The translations under genes were made by a program, and so were the position numbers. From positions 6,778,701 to 6,842,700 of the forward strand of contig NC_040016.1 in assembly GCF_000972845.2 (NCBI RefSeq): a stretch of 64,000 nucleotides of DNA, in the 5' to 3' direction. This document shows positions 54,666-64,000 of this stretch, piece after piece. Source of the stretch: Larimichthys crocea (lineage: Eukaryota; Chordata; Actinopteri; Sciaenidae). The notes under the pieces were generated by a model that saw only the letters and a program-made list of their open reading frames with translations, had not been told where the DNA came from and searched no databases. Every line of letters starts with the position of its first letter. The first letter of the stretch is position 1.

Positions 54666-55789
54666 TTTTGCAGGTGGCAGTGGAAACTTTCCAGCTGAAC
54701 TGTGAGAAAAAAAGAAATAAAGGGAGTTTAAGTGAGGTTCACTTGGGTCAAATGGTTAAAAAACATTGTTAGTCTGTGTAGAGGCCAATATGTTAAGCTT
54801 TTATTATATCCAAAAGTAATTTCCTTTGACCATTTTATGCATGTATTGTCATTTTTTGTCACAAACTACCTCAGAAAATATGCATATGCACACATAATGT
54901 TAAACCACATTATTCGAAGGACATCCCCTGCCATGGAAAGAGTCTGGTAACAGTTTTATCAGGAACTACCTTTGAAGAGTAATTTCCTCTCTAGACTCAC
55001 CACATAGCCTAAGTCGTAAAATCAAGGCTTAGTTTTTCAGGCTTACAGCCATCCTGACAGTGCTGCTGTGTTTATATAAGTGATATACAGTATCTGACCA
55101 CTTGCCTTGGTCAGCGCAAATGTATTTGGCCAGTGCTTAGGAATGACAGGTGACAGACACACTGAGCATTAGCATACTAAACGTGCAAAAGAAATACTTT
55201 GTTAATGAACTGCACATTAAAGACAAAATACACTTCTGCCACCACAAAAAGCGTGGTAATTTGTGCAGCCCTGCAAAGTAAAAATCACTTCCAGGGAAAT
55301 TGGCATGTAATGAACGGCAGCTGTGCCAAGAATTAGTGTCTATTTTACTCTAAAACTTGGCATGGGTCTTCCTAGCTCCACCTTCTAACAGACAGAAAGA
55401 AAATAGCTCAGTTTAAGCATGTCTTCCCCCAGTTTGGTTACTTCCGTCTCTACAACCAGAAGGCAATGCAAAGCAGAGGAAGAAAGATGGAAAATGGCAG
55501 TACCTCAGCCATTTTATGGAGTTGTTTGGCACCCGAACTCAACATCTGTGGTGCAACCTGTTAACTTCTGCCTCCTCCTTTCAATCCCTATCCATAAGAT
55601 TATTTATTTTTTCATAAATAATGACCTGGTGTTGGGGATTTTGACACTGGCTTAGGGAAGTGGTTGTTCAAATGTTATTTCAGAAAGTCGGTTGTTGCTG
55701 ATTCAAAAATGCAAGCCAAGAAATTCTGCTAGTGATTTTTGGTGTTGCTTAAGATGTTTTAATACAGGAGATGAAGGTTTGACTTCAGA

Positions 55790-56225
55790 AAATTGCTCCT
55801 TTTGCTCAGTGTGAAAGCCACTTCAAGCCCATTGAAAAAGGAGGCTGTTTTCTGTGCCAGCTAGAGTCTGGGACACAGGCTGGGCAGGGCTGTCTGGGCC
55901 CCGACAGAGCCTTACTTTGGCTGAGCTGACTAAGCCCAGACAGTGTTATAGTAGACGGCGATGGTCAACCGATGCAAAGTCTAGGACGCTTTGCATAAAT
56001 TAGCATGTGAACCATGGTCGCTGAAAAGCGGCTGGGCAGTTCATTAACATTCTGAATTCCTCTTTGGCCTAATTAATGCCGACAGTGATTGAAATGTTTT
56101 GGCAGGCCGTGCGGCTGTGGTGCCAGGGCATGCTCATCGGGCCATAATGAAAAGGCACAGGGGCATCAGAGAGTGGGAGGCCTTAATTGAGATGTTGAAT
56201 TAATCAGACTGTAAATGGTATCAGA
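55790..56225. promoter_or_regulatory. Candidate conserved non-coding element
   Basis: A block of high-complexity, repeat-free sequence with clustered homeodomain/POU-type motifs: CTTTGCATAAATTAGCATGT (octamer-like), two CCTAATTAATG/CCTTAATTGA sites and GAATTAATCAG. There is no coding frame. Its texture resembles the conserved enhancers found around developmental regulator genes. This is judged from composition only; no alignment was possible. Confidence 0.4.
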
Positions 56226-56229
56226 CTCC

Positions 56230-59200
56230 TCTAACTGGCTGGCCAATGCAGATAGGGATAGAATGAAAACAGGAGTGGATTCAACTTTCTATACAAGAAA
56301 AGTGGAGTGACTACAAAGAAAAGTTTTTGTGATGATGGGTCATTATTGTGGGGTTCTCTGGTGAAACATTGATAACTTTGGGGATCATTTGTTGGTAGGA
56401 CTGACACTTGCTTATTCCTACTTGTTACCACAGTATGGACAGAGGCAATGTAATTCAAAAGTTGCATTTTCATTTTCATTATCTTACTGTGAAAGTTATA
56501 TAATATCGAACAGTATCACATTTTACTCTCTTCTGGTCTAATCAGTCAACACACCACCATCACATTAAATCATCTAACAGACTCATATCTCTGTTTGTCA
56601 GAATAATCCCTTCTTAAAATGAAGTGTTGACAGTGTTTCATTAAATTATCATTAGTCTGATTCAAACATCCATTCTTCAAACTTGGACCACTTGGAGATA
56701 GCTGAACTGCTATTATAAGCAGAAGTTGTGATTAACAAGTGGAGATCGATAGATACATCTCTAAACCACAGGCTCCCGAGGCATGCAAACAGGTATGTTG
56801 TTTTGTTTGAGTCAGTCTTACCTTGATTGTTTCCCAATATCCTGTTTTTCATTGTACATCTTTTTTTTTAACAAAAGCTACATTACAAGTAAATGGTAAT
56901 TAACAATTACAAGTCCATATGAGTTAATGGGAACCAAGAGCTAAAGCAAATGTTTATCTCTCTTTTTTACACCCGGAAGTGATGGTCTATTCCCAAGCTG
57001 CCGATGTTAGGAAAATGGCTGCTCTGTTGCAGAGTATAACGAAGGAATGGTGTTATAAATCCATGACCTTCATCTAAGACTCACTCAACACAAGAACAAT
57101 GAACATATCGCTGACACAGCCATTCAATCTTTCTTCGCATAGAGATGCCTAAAGCAGCTCATCTTACAGTGGTAAACGTTCAACTTATTTAAGATATCCG
57201 TGCGACCAAATAAATTTAGTAGATCAAGGCGCAAAAAATACCCATTACAAGTTGGCGTTGGTCCATGATGATCGGCGGAATACGGGGGACGACTGTGAGG
57301 GAAAAGACTGGTTGGTTTTCTTATGCAGCTCTCTCCAATATTTGGTGCCAAGAAATGGGCATTGTCTGCGTGCCAAGCTGAATCTCAATGAGACAAAAAG
57401 GGGGTGATGTCGTGGATGCAGCATGGCAGAACCCACCACTGAGGGGGGAGGAGAGTATTGGCAGCCAAGCAATGAGAGGGTGCCATGTCAGAAAGGGGGT
57501 ATGATACCACACAATAAGGTATGGTGGCATAGCTTGCTGCCAGTGTCTGTGCTGTTTGAGCAAGGTGTTCACACATCTAGAGAAAGGACCATTGTTCCAT
57601 CAGCAGACTTTGCCCATATGTTGGACAAGTGGTTATGTATATGTACCTGAGGTTTTAGTTGAATGTCATCATCTGTGATGTGTCCTATTTAAAACTCCGG
57701 TCAGCAAGACTTTATGTCTATTTGACAGGCTGACACAGGCCGAATCTGCTGCACGTCTAACTGTCTTGACGTCTTTTTTAGAACATAATTTTCTAATGAA
57801 TTTTAATTTTAATGGAGCATCAAATAACTGAGCTATCTTCTATATTTCCTTACAAAAGCACTTGCAAAGAACTTGGGAACTTTGGAAATTATATGTCAAT
57901 GTCATTTCTCCTGTTCATATTCCCATTTACTGTCTATTCTTTAACATAAGTATAAGATGAACAATTTTTAGACCTTACAGTATGTTTGGGGAAAAATTAA
58001 AAAACAAAAACCCAATTCATATCTCTAATGTAAATTACTGTTGTCTAGTCTGCACTGACACTTATTATCACAAGATAGACTGATTTTGATTTTAAGGCCT
58101 CAGGTCAGGACAAATCTTATGCGAAGAGAAGAGAATGAAAAGTCCTTATGGTTAGAGGTACCATGCCACTTTTTAGTTAACATACATACTGCGTTTACTT
58201 AATGCTTGATAAGTGAATGGGGCAGCATTAAATTGGTAACGTACAAACAACAAAGGTGGTAAGCATTTACTACATCTGAAATACCTTTTACTTACTAAAC
58301 TGATTTTTTAATTCACCATTTAGATTTTTTAAATTGATCTGTGTCTGCCCACTTTCACCTTTTAACACATTAAGCATCATGATATCTAATTTACTACTAA
58401 TATAAATTAATTTTATTGTATTCTCACCACTGATCACACCACCATTTATCACAAGGGTAATTTATTGTTATTATATGTGACAAATTACATTTTACACAAC
58501 TGTTAAGGCTAGTGCTGATAACCTTTTGTTTTTTAAATATTTCCATGTTATAAGAGGTGTTTTCAAGTGCTTTATTGTGGGTTTATTTATTGAATGTTTT
58601 ATTATAATGATTAAGTGAGAAGACTGTTTGTAAATTTTGCATCCGGTGGAAGTTTCCTGTCTCTAAGCTTGCATGTCAAAACCATATTTTGCTGTATTAA
58701 CCACTCAGTGAAACATGACTGTTCAATCTTTACTATACATACAATGACATTTTTAAGAGACTGTAGTGAAAGTCTTGTCTTTGCAAGTACTTTTTATGGT
58801 TTGTTTTAGTCAAAGTTAGCAGCTTGACAGAGTGTTTGAAAGTTTGTTCAGAGAACTATTGTCATACGTGGCTCTATCCTGTCACGGGAAACCTGCCAAT
58901 CTAATATTCCACACAGGTTAAAACAAATACTAGGACACCGGTGGAACATCTGGACCTTCCAGATGTTACTCTCAAGATGAATCTCTCTTGGCTTTTGCTC
59001 AAAACTAGAACAGATTTAACTGTTAGTTTATTAGTCAAAAGAGTCACATCAAATGCTGTTTATAACCCATAAATCAGTTTGCTAACAAACAGGAAGAGCT
59101 GCATGTGTGTATGCAGTATGACCTGATAAAAACAAAAAGAGAAAAAAAAGAGAGAGAGAGAGACTTTGATCCTGGTAACCACAGAGTCACTCAAACCATG

Positions 59201-59310
59201 GGGAGGAGAGAAACGCAAATAGCGGAGGATATGGCTTTCCAAACAACATGTCATCAAGCAGCATAGCAAGTTCATCTGAGGATAAGTGTGGGGGAGGAGG
59301 AAATAAGTTC
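56230..59310. other. Gene-poor spacer
   Basis: Overlapping frames at 57124-57650 occur on both strands with no recognised domain. Short AT-rich tracts occur elsewhere. No gene is supported. Confidence 0.5.
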
Positions 59311-59314
59311 ATTT

Positions 59315-59335
59315 TCTCTCTCTCTCTCTCTCTCT
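59315..59335. repeat. (CT)n microsatellite
   Basis: About ten CT units. A shorter (AG)n run lies at 59148-59161. Confidence 0.9.
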
Positions 59336-59641
59336 GCCTATTCTCTCTGCGCCCTCCCCCTTTTTTTTCTTTATTCACCCTATCTGTACAGTACAATATG
59401 CCATAATATGTCCTTATCACACACGCAAACACAAGCCTGAAAGCTGACTCGACTGTATGCAAACTAAACCACGCACAACTGCAAACTAAGTAGCATGTGC
59501 CAAAATGTTTACAGCTCGCAATACGTCTGGTGTAATACTGTAAACTAGTTTATATGAAGCTATATTTGTAAATGTAGCTAATTTTAATGTCTTTTGTTTT
59601 TATAGCTTCCGTGTTTCCTGTGGTTACAAAACAAACCAAGA

Positions 59642-59658
59642 CCCTAACCCTAACCCTG
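59642..59658. repeat. Short interstitial telomere-like repeat
   Basis: Nearly three units of CCCTAA (TTAGGG on the other strand). It is too short to indicate a fusion point or a chromosome end. Confidence 0.85.
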
Positions 59659-59659
59659 C

Positions 59660-62600
59660 AATCTTACAATACAAGCCTCTTCATGTATAGAACAATGCTT
59701 CCAACAGAGGGATCTGGTTCATACTGGTTTGTGAACAGGTCTATCAAACAGCAGCATTCAAGAACATCTAAGAAGTATACGATTTTTCATGTATGCTGTA
59801 CAAACCAAAATGCTTATTCCACCCATGTGGGATCCTTTTTCATTTTGTGGTAAAATAGACGGCGAACAGTAGCCACAGTACAGCTGAAGGATATTTTTTG
59901 TTGCCTCTGGTTTCTTGCACCTACGTAGCATTCCTGCAACACAGAAACCAAAATGTTTAATAAAAAAAGGCCTAAATGCTTTTTTATCTCTAGAATTTCC
60001 TGTTTGAAACGTTGAGGTAATAATCACTTTTGATGGAGTGAAACTTGTTTGTTGTAGCCACTGGAGTTGTAGTGTCTTTAGGCTCCAACTTGTGGTAAAT
60101 TATACTTAAATGATGCTTTTTACTACAGTACTTTAAGAGGCAGTAACACAGCCACTAAAATGTCTTTTTACTCAGGGCATGTGTTTTATCGAACCATGCT
60201 TCATAAACAGACTGCTCATTACACTAACTATACACAAAGGCTTTGGTCATTATTTCTTAATGCTTTTAATCCAAAAAAAAAACTTCATTATTCAAAACAA
60301 AATCCCGATGTGTGTCACAATCGAACGGAAATGGTGGAGATTTAGGCATTGTGTTCGGTGGAAGCGAAGCAGACACGTGTACAGTGTGGAAGGTGTCAGT
60401 ACGAGAAGTGTAAAAATGCAACAGAAATGAATAAAGGGAGACTTCAGTACAAAGACGAATACCAAGGCCCAAACAAAGGCAGAATCAAAAATGACAAATA
60501 CCTGGAGGTGAGTTTTTGTACAGGTCAGGCTAGTGTTCACCCGCAGAGAATTAGGCCATGGTGGCGGCGGAAAAAAAAAAAAAAAGAAAAAAAAAAAGTG
60601 GGTTAGAAATGAGACAAGAATGCATTTCCACATCCCTCTCTCTCGATTGCAAGACGAGGGAAAGGCAGAGTAGTGTACCAGCAAGCAACCCCACTTGAAC
60701 AGGGGCTGGGGCTTGAGAGCAGTTTCTGGGCCATGCCCTCCTCTCTCCCTGCCCACTTTTGCCCTGCTGCCAAGAGGGAGAGACAGCAAGCAGAAAGGGA
60801 GGCAGGAAAAGAAATCATGAAGTCACAAAATTGTGCTGATACGCTCCTACTAAAGATATAAAATCCACCTGAAATATGCATACAAGTAGACTGAGCCATG
60901 CTTTGAGGTAAAGTCAAAGAGCTGACTCGCTCTATATACTGTAGACTGTAGATTATATGTCATCCAATAGACATCTCACTTGATTGTTTGATTTGGGTAC
61001 TGGGAGTGGGTAAAGGAATAAGATGTTACTACTTACATGCTGTCTTGTAACAAAGCCAAAAGTTTGACAGATTTATCTACAGTTGGCCAAACAATTCAGT
61101 GCCAGATATATCCTGAAGCATTTCAGAGCAAATGAGTTAAAGGCTTCTCTCAGAACCGTGCAGTGAAGCCTTTTGTCAGCAGTTGGCAGCTTTCCCAGGT
61201 AGTACATGCCTCACAGTTCCCATTTTCAGTAGTCACTCCGCACGTCTTTAGTTGTTCTGCACCTGCCTGTGTTTTTATTCGTTTTTGTTGCAGAGTCGAT
61301 AGAAAAGAAAGCCAACCACTGACGTTCTGATTTAATTTGACTGTACTGGTGAATAGAAACCAGTGTTTACTGTCAACATAACAAAACGAACGAGCGGTCT
61401 GGGATGTTTACCACAATACATCCTCAAGTGACAAAATGTGTCACCGAGCTCTGAAGTGAAAATAAGGGCAAGAGAAGGGTGAGTCTCTGGGAAGAAGCAA
61501 ATCCAAAGGTAATGGAAAAAAAAGACTAAAATAATCCAACATGCAAGTCCTGAATAGAGCACAACGTTTTTAAATTTTCAGATATGTCCACGCCACAGAC
61601 ACTCATCTTTCCTCAGGCAATATCCAAGACAGCTTCCTGTGTGACGTCACAGACTCTTCATTTTTTTAAAGCAGCTATTTCCATACATTTACTTTAAATC
61701 CTTTTTTCTCCTCATGCAGTCTCCAGGTCATTTCTGTGTGTATTCCTGAAGAATTTGTAGTTTAAGTGAACAAGAATGAAAAGGCAAGCATGAATCATTG
61801 TGCTGACATCTCAGGCAGGTCGGAGAAGAGGCGAGAATCACCCTTTACAAATCTTAACTCTGTCTTTCTCTTCCTGCTAGCGAACACTGAGCTTGTAAAA
61901 GTTTCAGCTGCGAAGGCTTGGGCCAGCCTCCTCTGGCACCGTTTCAAAAGAGCACTGCCTGTTTCAGAAAAACGAAGGGGACAAGTCTCCAAGGGGAGTG
62001 CTGGCTCTTTGCACTCTCTCTCCCGCCACCCTCTCTCACTCTTTCCCTCTCTCTCGATGACTCAGGGCAGTGACCGCTCTCAGGACTTTTACTCTCTGCT
62101 CCCTGGGTAATGCCAGCTCGGTCCTTAAGGCATCTGTTCATCTGTTAGACATCCACGGTAGTTTGAATCGCTCCAGAGAGGCTGGTCTGTATCACAGACA
62201 CCCAGAGAATAGGAAATGCAAGCTACAGCACTATTTCCTGGATACTTTGTCCTCCATTTCAGATTTGTGTCAAGCTCTCACGAGGCTCAGCACTGCTTGT
62301 GTTACAGTTCACACAAGGTTTTGGCTGCTTTGCCTTTATTTCTGCTCTGAGCGCCTCAGGGATTCTCATCTAACCCTTCCACATTGCTTCCTTCACGTAG
62401 CCGTCCAAATATGCTATTTCTTATTTGCAACATTTAAACTGGATAGTTCATAAGAATAATGCACTCAATAGCAGAAAGTGCACAAAAGAAGGTTATGGTA
62501 AAATGTTTTATGTTTTATTGCAAAGCCTTTCTGTGCATGAGAGCGAGGCTGTCATCTGTTTCCTGCTGGACTAAAAGCTGTGCAAAGTCCATAACTACAG

Positions 62601-62700
62601 TTACTGTACTCCAGAAATACACTGAACCTTCACACAGTTATCTACAGTGGGGAGGGTGTAAAGATCACATAACCTACTGTAAGATGTAAAAATTATGAGA
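59660..62700. other. Gene-poor spacer
   Basis: Contains a palindromic CRE-type site GTGACGTCAC at 61641-61650 and an A-rich tract at 60569-60598. A frame at 60349-60510 ends at a good donor-like CTGGAG/GTGAGT but has no recognised protein. No gene is claimed. Confidence 0.5.
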
Positions 62701-62707
62701 AACAACT

Positions 62708-62734
62708 GCTTCTTCTTCTTCTTCTTCTTCTTCT
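62708..62734. repeat. (CTT)n microsatellite
   Basis: Nine uninterrupted CTT units. Confidence 0.95.
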
Positions 62735-63835
62735 CAGAGACTGTAAAAAAGTCGGAATTTGCAATAGGCAATGCTCCATCTATAGCCAGTGTTTGAAGTC
62801 GTCTATTGTGTGCTACAGTAGAAACATGATAGAGCCCCGTTAATCTCACACACTTGACCTATCACATGTGTATGACAGCGTAGATGCATGTACAGTGCAT
62901 TCACCTGCACATCTGCATATATATTAGTGTAGCTTTGATGATTGTGTTGGCCTTAATAGCATCTATGGCGCCAGTCTCTGAGGTCTGCCCTCTGGGACCA
63001 TCCATTTGAGAGTTTGCTTACAATACAGAAGTGATGTCGTCACCACCGACTCCGCAATTTGCACGTCTTTGTGTATTTCAACGGCCTCCCCTCCGATTTT
63101 TCTCTCCTATGGGTCAATAAGGGCACATAATGCACTGTGTTTTGTGGCTATAATGTGATTCCCTAGTATCTTGCTGGGAAGATTTTATTAACATGGAAGA
63201 GGGTGAGTGAAGAAGTGTTCTCACTTTGCTCTTTATTAGATTTGGCACACTGCTGCTCGAGCTTTCATGGGAAACTCTTGTTTCAGCACTGTCTCTTATA
63301 ACCTGAAGTCAACCCTGGTGATCAAGCATGAACAAAATACTCAGGCAACATAAGAACTAACAACATTTAAAACAAACAAACAAAGAAAAAAACTGGGGAG
63401 TTTTTAAGCACATAGAGCACAAAGATATGTGATATGGATTTCGTGTAGTTTTATATTTTTGTAGTAAAACTCAACTTTTTTGAGAAGACGATACTGGCAG
63501 AAAAGAGTGCTAACATTCCAACATGTTAAAGCAACACTGCAGAGAGATTAGTATTTTTGTAATTTAGTGCCCCCGTTTTCAGAGTGGAATGCCACTGTGG
63601 TAAAAATGGACGGCTATACACGTGTATTGTTAGAATTATATTACTTATGATCAAAAACTAGTGATTTAACAACGTCAGTCAAACATCAAGCAAAACCAAC
63701 AACATGTGGCATAGCAGCCAGCTAATATTACTTAATACTTCAACAGCAAGAAGCCCGGCTCGGTGTCTGTCTTTCAGCCTTTTATTTCATGAATTTCAAA
63801 AATTCTTGCTCATTCACTCTCTCTTTTTCTCTTCT
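62735..63835. other. Non-coding spacer; 62.93-63.19 kb possibly conserved
   Basis: The stretch 62930-63190 has complex, non-repetitive sequence without a coding frame and could be another conserved element. The rest is AT-rich and featureless. Confidence 0.35.
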
Positions 63836-63839
63836 CAGC

Positions 63840-64000
63840 TTCATGCGTCAACACCCCCTTCAGTTTTTCCACGTCAGTCATTATGTTCATAGAGGTTGCT
63901 CAGCCAGGTTACACTGTCCGCTTTCCCAGGTCCTGGTTCGAGCACGAGACTGACTTTGTTCCCCGTCAACATTCCCCTGGACCCCGGCCTGAGAATTTCC
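63840..64000 (+). CDS. Possible internal exon of an unidentified gene (partial)
   Basis: A strong polypyrimidine tract and acceptor (CTCTCTTTTTCTCTTCTCAG ending at about 63839) is followed by one frame that stays open to the window end for about 53 codons. It includes PGYTVRFPRSWFEHETDFVP. The base composition turns GC-rich here, as fish exons often do. I do not recognise the protein, and a chance open frame is possible. Confidence 0.3.

Noticed and set aside
57124..57650. Overlapping open frames on both strands
   Set aside because: Mutually exclusive frames with no domain, splice-site support or similarity to a known family.
59642..59658. Telomere-like CCCTAA units
   Set aside because: Fewer than three units; chance or replication slippage is enough to explain it.
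60349..60606. Frame with a CxxC..C segment and a donor-like GTGAGT
   Set aside because: No upstream acceptor that is clearly better than background, a start at TTG rather than ATG, and no recognisable family.

Overview
The window is vertebrate nuclear DNA, almost certainly from a ray-finned (teleost) fish. Genes are sparse, split by GT-AG introns and set in AT-rich DNA with microsatellites, a tRNA-derived SINE, LINE fragments and Tc1/mariner remnants of teleost type. Gene order matches human 1p36.3, where PANK4 lies beside HES5.

Layout. 1-7.0 kb is mostly non-coding: a possible terminal exon at the left edge, a GC-rich patch near 1.4 kb, a DNA-transposon remnant and a perfect hairpin at 5.1 kb. 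7.02-17.12 kb (minus) is a complete 19-exon pank4 gene (783 codons). 17.3-19.8 kb is spacer holding a second copy of a repeat also found in pank4 intron 3. 19.8-49.15 kb is a local expansion of Notch-target bHLH-Orange (Hes5/her4-type) repressor genes. It has three intact her4-like copies (A minus 20.3-20.9; B plus 24.9-25.5; C minus 31.8-32.4) and three indel-riddled copies (D minus 37.2-37.7; E plus 41.5-42.0; F plus 45.5-46.1). It also has one very divergent relative without basic region or WRPW tail (minus 28.0-28.5), and a further upstream enhancer set that runs into an N gap with no gene attached. Each unit carries a TATA/CCAAT/RBPJ promoter, a proximal element with a CACGTG box, and up to three distal modules built around TTCCCACA (RBPJ/Su(H)) sites.

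49.25-51.5 kb holds an adenosine-receptor gene (A3/A1-like). Its first coding exon is almost wholly lost in a 100-N gap, and its second exon is intact but lacks the usual TM6 toggle tryptophan. 51.5-64 kb is gene-poor, with tandem Tc1-like remnants, a candidate conserved non-coding element near 56 kb and a possible exon at the right edge.

How it works together: the her copies should be Notch-driven transcriptional repressors acting in neural or segmentation progenitors. Copies C, D and E share an in-frame loss of the Orange domain, and the divergent copy has lost the DNA-binding and co-repressor ends, so the cluster may encode modified or antagonistic variants. Roughly 37-49 kb has a density of one-base indels typical of unpolished long-read gap filling, so the broken state of D-F may be an assembly artefact.
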